A DNA stretch of 7,136 bases from DASYQV01 sp036005125 (GTDB taxonomy: Bacteria > Acidobacteriota > Vicinamibacteria > Vicinamibacterales > UBA2999), in contig DASYQV010000319.1 in NCBI GenBank assembly GCA_036005125.1, positions 1-7,136 on the forward strand, written 5' to 3'. Below the pieces are notes generated by a model, which saw only the letters and a program-made list of their open reading frames with translations, was not told where the DNA came from and searched no databases. Both the position numbers and the translations under genes were made by a program. Numbering within the stretch: the first letter of the stretch is position 1; each line of letters opens with the position of its first letter. This document shows positions 1 through 6,290 of the stretch, piece after piece.

Positions 1-1169
1 GCGGTCACGATACGGCCACGACTGAGGGTCACGGCACGCTCGATCGTGTTCTCCAGTTCGCGCACGTTGCCGGGCCACGCATAGTCTGCGAGGGCGCGCT
101 GCGCCTCCTCGTCGAGCACGGGAACGGGAGCACCCGCAGGCGTGCACTTGCGCAGGAAGTGAGAAATGAGAAATGGCAGATCCTCGCCGCGCTCCCGCAG
201 CGGCGGGAGATGAATCGTGATGACGTTCAACCGATACAGGAGGTCACGGCGAAAGGCGCCCGTGGCCGCAAGCTGCTCCAGATCGGTGTTGGTCGCGGCG
301 AGGACGCGCGCCCGGATCGGGACGGTCGTGCTGCCTCCGACCGGCACCACTTCATGCTCCTGCAGAACGCGGAGCAACTTGACCTGCAGCGCAGGGCTCG
401 TCTCGCCGATCTCGTCGAGAAACACGGTGCCCGCCCCCGCCTGCTCGAAGACGCCGCGACGGTTCGCAATCGCGCCGGTAAACGATCCCCGCACGTGCCC
501 GAACAGCTCCGACTCCAGCAGGGTTTCGGTCAGCGCGCCGCAGTTGACGGCCACGAACGGCTGGCTGTGGCGCGCGCCATACTGGTGGATCGCCCGCGCC
601 ACGAGCTCCTTGCCGGTCCCGGACTCGCCGGTGATCACCAGCGAGGCGCTGGAATCGGCCACGCGCGCGACCATCTTGTAGACTTCCAGAATCGCGCGGC
701 TGCGCCCCACGATGTGACGCGTCAGGTCCTCAGGCAGGTCCTCGGTCTGCTCCGCCTGTGCCGGGGGCTCCGGCGCCTGAATCGCCAGCGCGCGCCGCAC
801 CGTCGAGACGAGCGAGGCGATGTCGAATGGCTTGCTGATGTACTCGAAGGCCCCTTCCTGGACAGCGCGGATTGCCGTCTCCACCGAGCCGAAGGCGGTG
901 ATGAGCACGATCGGGGTGGATGGGTGATCGCGGCGGACCCGCGCGAGCAGCGAAAAGCCGTCGGCGTTCGACTTCATCCGGATGTCGCTGACGATCACGT
1001 CCGGATGGGTGACGTTGATGACGGCCAACGCCGATTCCTCGCTCTGCGCGAACCCGGTGACGAAACCCTCCTGCGTGAACACCTCACACAGCAGTTCACA
1101 CGTGACCAGGTCATCGTCGACGATCGTGATGCGCGGGCGGGAAGGTGGATGCACCAGCTCTCTCTTCAC
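1..1169 (-). CDS. NtrC-family sigma-54-dependent response regulator (partial, C-terminus off the window)
   Basis: I translated this by hand from the minus strand; 389 residues are in the window and the frame is open to base 1. It has a receiver domain (about residues 12-128) with the acidic pair D18/D19, phosphoacceptor D62, T91 and K113. A linker follows, then an AAA+ sigma-54 activator domain (about 152-385). In order this shows Walker A GESGTGKE at 181-188, the sigma-54 contact loop as GSFTGA at 228-233, Walker B FLDEIGE at 250-256, an ATN sensor at 292-294, the arginine-finger region FRRDLLYRLN at 306-315 and WPGNVREL at 365-372. The usual C-terminal Fis-type helix-turn-helix should lie past the left edge. 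Phosphorylation by the kinase encoded just upstream should drive ATP-dependent opening of sigma-54 promoters; the targets are unknown. The start is the GTG three bases after the kinase stop. A second in-frame GTG at 1154, behind a purine-rich run, is an equally possible start. Family assignment is very safe. Confidence 0.95.
   Translation of the reverse strand, partial: MKRELVHPPSRPRITIVDDDLVTCELLCEVFTQEGFVTGFAQSEESALAVINVTHPDVIVSDIRMKSNADGFSLLARVRRDHPSTPIVLITAFGSVETAIRAVQEGAFEYISKPFDIASLVSTVRRALAIQAPEPPAQAEQTEDLPEDLTRHIVGRSRAILEVYKMVARVADSSASLVITGESGTGKELVARAIHQYGARHSQPFVAVNCGALTETLLESELFGHVRGSFTGAIANRRGVFEQAGAGTVFLDEIGETSPALQVKLLRVLQEHEVVPVGGSTTVPIRARVLAATNTDLEQLAATGAFRRDLLYRLNVITIHLPPLRERGEDLPFLISHFLRKCTPAGAPVPVLDEEAQRALADYAWPGNVRELENTIERAVTLSRGRIVT
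1158..1164 (-). promoter_or_regulatory. Possible ribosome binding site for a second start of the response regulator
   Basis: The minus strand reads GAGAGAG here, a few bases ahead of the in-frame GTG at 1154-1152. The first possible GTG, at 1169-1167, has no Shine-Dalgarno-like sequence before it but lies next to the kinase stop, where translational coupling could serve. The run is purine-rich but not a true AGGAGG core, so it only weakly favours 1154. Confidence 0.35.
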
Positions 1170-1172
1170 GGA

Positions 1173-2747
1173 TCACGCCGTTGCGGCGCGCTCGGCGAGC
1201 GGCAGGCACAGCCTGAACAGGGCTCCCGAGGTGGAAGACGTTCCGAGCTCCAGCGCTCCGCCGTGCTCGGCCATGATCTCGCGCGCGATCGCAAGGCCGA
1301 AGCCGCTTCCGGTCGGCTTCGTGGTCCACATCGGTTCGAACAGGTGCTGGCGGCCTTCCGGCGAGATTCCCGGGCCCGTGTCGTGTACAGTGACTTCCGC
1401 CAGGGCCTCTCGGACGTCGAGCCGGGTCTCGATGGTGAGCGAGCCGCCGGATGGCATGGCCTCCACACTATTGTTGACGAGGTTGAGAAACACCTGCTGC
1501 AGGCTGTCGCTGTCCGCAAGCACGGGTGGCAGGGCCGGATCGAGCACCGCAGCAACGCTGATGGCATGCGCGTCAAGGGTGGGAGCGACCAGGCGCAGGA
1601 TCTCGCCGATCAGTGCGTTGAGGTCCGTTGGCTGCATCACCGCCGCGCCCTTGTGCGTACGCCGGAGCAACGCCCGCACGCGGCGGACGATCAAATCGAC
1701 CTGGCGGTTGATGATTTCGACCCGCCGGTGCGCGTCGGCATCCGTACGAAATCTTCGCGCGAGCAGTTGGAGGTGACCGGCAATGGAATTCAGCGGCGTC
1801 CCGATGTCGTGCGCCAGCGAGGCGGCGACGTGCCCCATCGCGGCGAGCCGCTCCGCCCGCCCGAGCCGCTGCTGCGACTGAAGGAGCTCCTCGTTGAGGA
1901 TCCGCAGTTCCGACGTCGCGCGCCGGACTTCCCGGCGGAGCTCATCGTTGAACCCGCCGATTCTCGTCAGAAGGATCTCGCGCTCGCGGTCCCGCGCGCT
2001 GAGGTCGTCCATCATGACGTTGAATCCCGTTGCGATCTCGCCGAGCTCGTCGTCGCGGCGCACTTCGGCCCGCGACGCGAAGCTGCCGGTGCGGGCGAGG
2101 CTCATCGCCTCGACGATATCGCGTGCCGGATGGCGGAAAAACCGGACGAACACCCACCAGATCAGCGCGATGCAGACCGCCATGGCCCCCGCGAGCACCA
2201 GATTGTGCTGGAACTGGACCCGGCTGACGAAGGGACTGTCGGAATTCTTGACGACCAGCGACGTGACGTACCCGGTGGCCGTTCGTTGCTCGATGGCCAT
2301 CGAGATCACCCAGTATCGACGACCGTCGGCCCGCCGGATCTCCATCGTGATGACCCCGGGAACAGGGTGTTCCATCTCGCGGAGCTCGTTGTCGGGCGTG
2401 TGTTCGTCCAGGGGAGGCAGCCTGGCCGCGCCGGGAACCGTGGTAGCCGCGAGATGAAGGGCCTTCGGTGAGCCGCGATACACGTCGATCTGCGCGAAGT
2501 CGCGGTGCTCGTTGGCGACCAGCTGGATGTCGAGCTGCAGGGCGGCGATCTCGTCGAACAACTGCAGCGACGCAATCCGCTCCGCGATCGCGACCGTTTC
2601 GGTGACGGCCGCATTGTAGCGGTCCTCTTCGATCAGCGTGTGAGTGATCAGGCCATGGAGGTAGCTGGACAGAGCGAGAATGAGCGCCATGCCGGAGGCA
2701 ATCAGCAGGAGGACCCGCGATTGCAGAGAGAGTCGAGGATGTCTCAT
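1173..2747 (-). CDS. Membrane sensor histidine kinase, partner of the NtrC-type regulator
   Basis: This 524-residue inner-membrane kinase has the layout TM1 (about 11-34), an extracytoplasmic sensor segment (about 35-182), TM2 (about 183-204), a HAMP-like linker (about 200-252) and a charged, probably coiled-coil hinge (about 250-300). The dimerisation/phosphoacceptor helix carries H313 in the motif LAHDIGTPLN. The ATPase domain shows the N box LNLVNN (421-426), G1 box DTGPG (456-460), F box LFEP (469-472) and G2 box GSGFGLA (480-486). All catalytic motifs are intact, so it should autophosphorylate and pass phosphate to D62 of the regulator encoded three bases downstream. HDIGTPLN-type H boxes are common in kinases paired with NtrC-type regulators. 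The sensor segment matches no domain I can name; its length and strand-rich C-terminal half would fit a Cache/PDC-like fold, which is a guess. The start is ATG; the next in-frame ATG would cut into TM1. It overlaps the start of the divergent hydrolase gene. Confidence 0.95.
   Translation of the reverse strand: MRHPRLSLQSRVLLLIASGMALILALSSYLHGLITHTLIEEDRYNAAVTETVAIAERIASLQLFDEIAALQLDIQLVANEHRDFAQIDVYRGSPKALHLAATTVPGAARLPPLDEHTPDNELREMEHPVPGVITMEIRRADGRRYWVISMAIEQRTATGYVTSLVVKNSDSPFVSRVQFQHNLVLAGAMAVCIALIWWVFVRFFRHPARDIVEAMSLARTGSFASRAEVRRDDELGEIATGFNVMMDDLSARDREREILLTRIGGFNDELRREVRRATSELRILNEELLQSQQRLGRAERLAAMGHVAASLAHDIGTPLNSIAGHLQLLARRFRTDADAHRRVEIINRQVDLIVRRVRALLRRTHKGAAVMQPTDLNALIGEILRLVAPTLDAHAISVAAVLDPALPPVLADSDSLQQVFLNLVNNSVEAMPSGGSLTIETRLDVREALAEVTVHDTGPGISPEGRQHLFEPMWTTKPTGSGFGLAIAREIMAEHGGALELGTSSTSGALFRLCLPLAERAATA
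2725..2732 (+). promoter_or_regulatory. Purine-rich ribosome binding site of the MBL-fold gene
   Basis: The plus strand reads AGAGAGAG six bases before the ATG at 2739, and a GAGG directly abuts that ATG. This is not a perfect Shine-Dalgarno sequence, but it supports 2739 over the later in-frame candidates GTG 2760, GTG 2787 and ATG 2793, which lack a well-spaced purine run. The site lies inside the first codons of the kinase gene on the other strand. Confidence 0.4.
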
Positions 2748-3494
2748 CGCTCACCCATCGTGCCGAGGAACCCGTGGCGGGCGTCGGTGCTCATGCGCGG
2801 CGCGACGACGCGCGCGAGCTCGGTGCTGGCCCGCCGTGGAGGGGACATCGCCATCTTCGATACGGGCCTGGCGCACCATGCGGCGTCGCTCGTGGCGGCG
2901 CTGGCTGCCGAAGGCGTCACGCCGGACCAGGTGACGCTGGTGTTCAACACACACGCCCATGCCGATCACTCGCACAATAACATCTTGTTCTCCCGGGCGC
3001 GCATCTTCTGCTCGGCTCGCGATGTCGCCTGGACGCGCGCGCTGCACCGCGTCCTCGCGACCTCGTCGAACCTCGCGCTCCACGATATCGCAGCATTCTA
3101 CCCGGAGGTTCTGCAAGCTTCATACACACCCAAGCTCGTGGCGAAGATGCTGGCGATCGAAAAGCTGCTGTGGGACCAGTCGCGCCTCGGCTGCGAGAAT
3201 CAGTTCGTGTGGCTGGAAGACGCGACACTGCCCCCCGGCATCGGCGTCCTGGACACCCCCGGCCACGTTCCGCATCACGTGTCCTTCACGATCGAGACCG
3301 AGGGTCGTCCGATGCTCGTGTGCGGCGATGCCTTGCTGGTGCGCCCGCCGGACGATCCCCCTCCCCTGATGGTTCCGATGTGGTCGTTCGACACGTATCG
3401 TCGATCCCGTGAGCGTATCAACGCCTTCCACGGCATCGTCGTTCCGGGACATGACGACCCGTTCGATAATCGGCCCTCGTTGGATCATTCATGA
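2739..3494 (+). CDS. MBL-fold metallo-hydrolase (MBLAC1-like)
   Basis: This 251-residue protein is a complete metallo-beta-lactamase-fold hydrolase with no signal peptide, so it is probably cytoplasmic. The metal ligands are all visible: HAHADH at 72-77 (H72, H74, D76, H77), H176 in DTPGHVPHH, D197 in CGDAL and H238 in VPGHDDPF. The early IFDTG strand at 39-43 is also typical. The spacing, the HSHNN continuation after the metal motif and the SRERI...VVPGHDDPF end recall the MBLAC1-type subfamily rather than true beta-lactamases; that comparison is from memory. The bacterial substrate of such proteins is not established, and small-ester, lactone or thioester hydrolysis are only possibilities. 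I chose ATG 2739 because it keeps the first beta strand (RASVLMRG, 14-21), which a start at 2793 would cut. It is the only plus-strand gene here, divergent from the kinase and convergent with the receptor gene, so it is probably monocistronic. Confidence 0.9.
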   Translation: MSHRSPIVPRNPWRASVLMRGATTRASSVLARRGGDIAIFDTGLAHHAASLVAALAAEGVTPDQVTLVFNTHAHADHSHNNILFSRARIFCSARDVAWTRALHRVLATSSNLALHDIAAFYPEVLQASYTPKLVAKMLAIEKLLWDQSRLGCENQFVWLEDATLPPGIGVLDTPGHVPHHVSFTIETEGRPMLVCGDALLVRPPDDPPPLMVPMWSFDTYRRSRERINAFHGIVVPGHDDPFDNRPSLDHS

Positions 3495-3536
3495 TTCGTG
3501 ATTCATGATTCAAATCACGAATCACGAATCACGGAT
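3487..3536. repeat. Inverted array of 7-base repeats (ATTCRTG / CACGAAT)
   Basis: The left arm is built of ATTCATG (3487-3493), ATTCGTG (3494-3500), ATTCATG (3501-3507) and a partial ATTC. The right arm carries CACGAAT at 3516-3522 and 3523-3529, then CACGGAT at 3530-3536, the same unit inverted. The two arms pair around a centre near 3511.5: 3487 pairs with 3536 and 3510 with 3513, with mismatches at 3491/3532 and 3505/3518 and one T-G wobble. This gives a near-perfect 24-base-pair stem with almost no loop. It lies between two convergent genes, so a two-way transcription stop or cruciform is plausible, but no T-run follows on either strand. A tandem 7-base repeat that changes orientation midway also looks like a dispersed intergenic repeat. 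Confidence 0.85.
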
Positions 3537-3548
3537 CAAGAATTGAGA

Positions 3549-6092
3549 TCAGAAGACGACGTCGAAGCCCCCGGCGAAATAGCGCCGGTACGACGCCCGG
3601 AACCGTCCGAACGCGGGGTCATCGACGTTCGCGTGGACGTTACGCGGGTTGAAGTGGTTGGTCACGTTGAAGCCGCGAATCGACGGCCGGATGGCGTATT
3701 TCTGCGCCACGCGGAATACCTTGGCGGCCTCCATGTCGATGGCGAAGAACCAGGGGAACCGCGTCCGATCGGCGTTGCGGATTCCCACGAAATCCTGCGC
3801 GGCATTGCGGACCGAGAACGGAAGCCCGCTCCGCATTTCCATGATGGGCGCCACCGTCATCTGACGGGGCAGCGCCAGCGTCCCCCACGCCAGGAAACGG
3901 TTCGGCACGTCACTTGGCAATAACGAGAACTGATTCGGCCGAACGAGCGGCGAAGCGAAATCGCCGAACGACGCGTTGAAGTCGTTCAAGTCCCCGCGCG
4001 AGCGGGACCGCGTGTAGGACGCGTTGATCGCGTGTGTTGTCTGACCGATGCGGGCCGCGAGCTCCAGCGCGCGGTACGTGGAGTCGCCGGTGGAGCTCAA
4101 CACGATGGCGCTCTGGCCCGCGGGATTCGTCAACGGGTTCACGATATAGATGTTCGACGTCGTGCCGCTCATGACATTCGCCCGGAGGGCGAGCCACGGT
4201 TGGAACGTGCGATCGACCTGGAGATTCCAGGACACGTTCTCCGGAACGAATGCGACCTCGCTGTCGGGGTCCCGCCGCTCCGGCTGGAACGACGCCGGTG
4301 CTCCCGCACTGACCAGAATGTTCGTGAACCGGCGCTGGTCGACGACCGTCACGCCGTCGGGAGCAAACCGCGTCACCAGGCGCGCCGGAAATTCCGCGAA
4401 GCTGCGGAGGTTGCGCGGCACCTTGCCGTAGAACACCCCGATGCCGCCGCGAATCACCGTCCTTCCGTTCGCGACCGGCGACCAGGCGAACCCGCCGCGG
4501 GGCGCAAGGATCTGTGCGTCGGCGATCTGGTGGTCTTCGTACCGCACTCCGAGATCGAAACTGAGGTTCGGCCGGACCGCCCAGCGGTCCTGCAGGAAGC
4601 CGACATACTCGCCGTTCCCGGCCCGGATTGAGGACGGAGCGTCGAACTCGATCCGCTCCGCACGCGTGCCGTTCGAGCGCACCACGTTGACCGGTCGGGC
4701 CTGGTAATGGAGACGGCTGCTGCTGTCGTTGACATCGATTCCGAACTTCGTGTCGTGCGAGCCGCGAAGCCAATGTTTCGTCGGCAGAGTGTAGACGGCG
4801 AACAGCTCGAGCCGGCGTGAGGCGCGCCCCTGACTGGCGAAGTAGCTGCCACGCTCGACAGTGGGCGTGATCGTGAGCTCCTCCGTCCCCTGCCCCCGCA
4901 CCGCCGTACGGAATCGGCTGAACGACACGGCCGTCGAGAGCAGGCCGTCACCCAACTGGGAGTTGTCCCGTATCGTCACCACCTCGTCCCGCTGCTTCAT
5001 GCTCGGCGTGACAGGACGCCGGCGGAACACGTCGAGCCCGACGTAGTCGTTCCGCTCCGGAAAATAGCCGACGGTGACCCTCTGCGAGTGGCGCGGCTGG
5101 AGCGTGAAGTCGAACTGCATCAAGTGACTCTGGCTCTCGGTCTTCGTCTCGTTCCCGGGAAACTCGAGGCCGCGGACGGGACGCTTGGCGATCGTGTAGT
5201 CAGTCGAGTGCGACCAGTACACGCGGTCCCGGAGGAGGGGACCGCTGATGTTCAGATGCGGTGCGTCCTCCGCGATGCCGACGACTTTCCCCCTCACGAA
5301 ACGAAGATCCGGCAGGAAATCATTCAGCTCGAAGTGCCAGCGGTCGTCTCCGGCCCGTGTCTCTACCGTCGTAATGCCGCCCGTGAACTGGCCGTACTCG
5401 GCCGTGTACGAGTGCAGGAACACCTGAACGGCTTCAACCGAGTCCACCGGCAGCTTGACTCGAAAGTCGCCCGTGGCGGGATCCGCAGCGTTCATGCCGT
5501 TGACGATCAGTCCGCTGTGCTGCTCGGGCATACCCTTGAAGCTGAGCTCTCCCGTCGTGGAGCGCAGCACGCCTGGCACGAGCGGCAGCGCGTCCCGGAT
5601 GTTCGTCACAGCCAGGGGAAGACGTTGCAGCGTACTCCTCTGCAGTTCGATCGTCGGCCGGGAGGCCCCGGCGGCGACATCCGTGTCGATTGCGGTCGCC
5701 CTGGTAACGGTGACGATGTCGGACAGACGCGCGAGAGCGAGAACCACGTCAATCTCCTGGGGCACGCTCCTCGCGACGACGATGTCGTGGCGCACAGACG
5801 GCTCGAAACCTTCGATTGTCACCCGAAGCTCGTAACGATCCGCCGACATCCCGTTGAAGATCACGACCCCCTCGGCATCGGTGACGGCGGTCGCCACGAC
5901 ATCATCCGGGCGGATGGCCAGGGAGCACGTTGCTCCCGGAATCGCAAGGCCCTGCATGTCCCGGACGCTGACCCGCAGGCCGGCGGCCACCGACGCCTTT
6001 GCCGGGAGCTGCCGGGCATGCGCTGTGGCCGTGCACACGGCGACAGCCACAACCAACCAGCCAAGCACTGAATGTCTTGCCGCGACAGACAC
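3549..6092 (-). CDS. TonB-dependent outer-membrane receptor, Oar-like, with carboxypeptidase-regulatory-like N-terminal domain
   Basis: The 847-residue product begins with a signal peptide: basic start, hydrophobic core VLGWLVVAVAV at 9-19, likely cleavage after AHA near 26. Next is a carboxypeptidase-regulatory-like beta-sandwich (about 37-118; VSVRDMQGLAIPGA...GYEL-type pattern), then a TonB-box-like DIVTVTR at 125-131 and a plug domain (about 145-250; LPLAVTN, VPGV, GLIVNGMNAADP, EYGQFTGG). A long beta-barrel fills the rest. The last residue is phenylalanine in GFDVVF, the usual outer-membrane assembly signal. Such receptors take up large or scarce ligands using energy from TonB-ExbBD; no ligand can be read here. 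It is shorter than the roughly 1000-residue Oar-like proteins usual in Acidobacteriota, with a compact barrel but no visible break. I chose GTG 6092 because AGGAG stands six bases before it and it gives a clean signal peptide; the ATG at 6143 would add 17 residues ahead of the signal. Confidence 0.93.
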   Translation of the reverse strand: MSVAARHSVLGWLVVAVAVCTATAHARQLPAKASVAAGLRVSVRDMQGLAIPGATCSLAIRPDDVVATAVTDAEGVVIFNGMSADRYELRVTIEGFEPSVRHDIVVARSVPQEIDVVLALARLSDIVTVTRATAIDTDVAAGASRPTIELQRSTLQRLPLAVTNIRDALPLVPGVLRSTTGELSFKGMPEQHSGLIVNGMNAADPATGDFRVKLPVDSVEAVQVFLHSYTAEYGQFTGGITTVETRAGDDRWHFELNDFLPDLRFVRGKVVGIAEDAPHLNISGPLLRDRVYWSHSTDYTIAKRPVRGLEFPGNETKTESQSHLMQFDFTLQPRHSQRVTVGYFPERNDYVGLDVFRRRPVTPSMKQRDEVVTIRDNSQLGDGLLSTAVSFSRFRTAVRGQGTEELTITPTVERGSYFASQGRASRRLELFAVYTLPTKHWLRGSHDTKFGIDVNDSSSRLHYQARPVNVVRSNGTRAERIEFDAPSSIRAGNGEYVGFLQDRWAVRPNLSFDLGVRYEDHQIADAQILAPRGGFAWSPVANGRTVIRGGIGVFYGKVPRNLRSFAEFPARLVTRFAPDGVTVVDQRRFTNILVSAGAPASFQPERRDPDSEVAFVPENVSWNLQVDRTFQPWLALRANVMSGTTSNIYIVNPLTNPAGQSAIVLSSTGDSTYRALELAARIGQTTHAINASYTRSRSRGDLNDFNASFGDFASPLVRPNQFSLLPSDVPNRFLAWGTLALPRQMTVAPIMEMRSGLPFSVRNAAQDFVGIRNADRTRFPWFFAIDMEAAKVFRVAQKYAIRPSIRGFNVTNHFNPRNVHANVDDPAFGRFRASYRRYFAGGFDVVF

Positions 6093-6098
6093 GCGATG

Positions 6099-6103
6099 CT
6101 CCT
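6099..6103 (-). promoter_or_regulatory. Shine-Dalgarno site deciding the GTG start of the receptor
   Basis: The minus strand reads AGGAG here, with a six-base spacer to the GTG at 6092-6090. This is the best ribosome binding site in the window. It places translation start 17 codons inside the longest open frame, exactly ahead of the signal peptide. Confidence 0.75.
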
Positions 6104-6210
6104 GCTCGTGACGCACGATTGTGCACCACCGCGCAGCAATCATGTATTCGGGTTGCTCAGGAAAGATGGGGAGGAACGCGACGCGCGACGAGGGCGCGAA
6201 GGCTTTCAGC

Positions 6211-6267
6211 CACGAAGGAAACCGGAGTTCACGAAGCCTTCCTGGTGTTCGCTTCGTAACCTCCGGT
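6211..6267 (-). repeat. Intergenic hairpin with CACGAAG repeats downstream of the 6291 gene
   Basis: The arms 6221-6237 and 6251-6267 pair over 17 positions with two mismatches (6228/6260 and 6230/6258), leaving a 13-base loop. CACGAAG occurs as a direct repeat on the plus strand at 6211-6217 and 6230-6236, and its inverse CTTCGT at 6252-6257. On the minus strand the hairpin starts 23 bases after the TAA of the upstream gene. It is followed by TTCCTTCG rather than a T-run, so it is at best an imperfect intrinsic terminator. From memory, CACGAAG-type repeats are common between genes in Acidobacteriota and Verrucomicrobiota, and this looks like a worn copy. It may attenuate read-through into the receptor gene or protect the upstream mRNA end. 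The rest of the 6093-6290 gap shows no convincing gene or promoter. Confidence 0.6.
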
Positions 6268-6290
6268 CTCGTAGACCGCGCCGACGGTAT

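Noticed and set aside
159..2471. A very long plus-strand open frame (770 codons) antisense to the kinase and regulator genes
   Set aside because: It spans two clearly real genes on the other strand, is extremely rich in Arg, Asp and Gly, and shows no domain. This is the usual mirror frame of GC-rich coding DNA.
2505..2738. Upstream extension of the hydrolase frame to an ATG at 2505
   Set aside because: The extra 78 residues lie opposite the kinase's N-terminal coding region and have no MBL-fold similarity; the conserved fold begins after 2739.
5088..6071. A 327-codon plus-strand frame opposite the receptor's N-terminal half
   Set aside because: Composition is that of an antisense shadow, with no recognisable motif, and the minus strand encodes a complete signal peptide, sandwich and plug here.
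6105..6125. A sigma-54-like promoter (TGGTGCAC...GTGC) upstream of the receptor
   Set aside because: The GG and GC elements are one base too far apart, and the intervening bases do not otherwise match the consensus.
6093..6143. ATG at 6143 as the start of the receptor
   Set aside because: It has no good ribosome binding site and would put 17 polar residues ahead of the signal peptide, whereas GTG 6092 has AGGAG at ideal spacing.
6135..6180. A sigma-70-like promoter around TTTCCT...TACATG on the minus strand
   Set aside because: Both hexamers match the consensus poorly and this phylum's promoters are not well defined; not strong enough to report.
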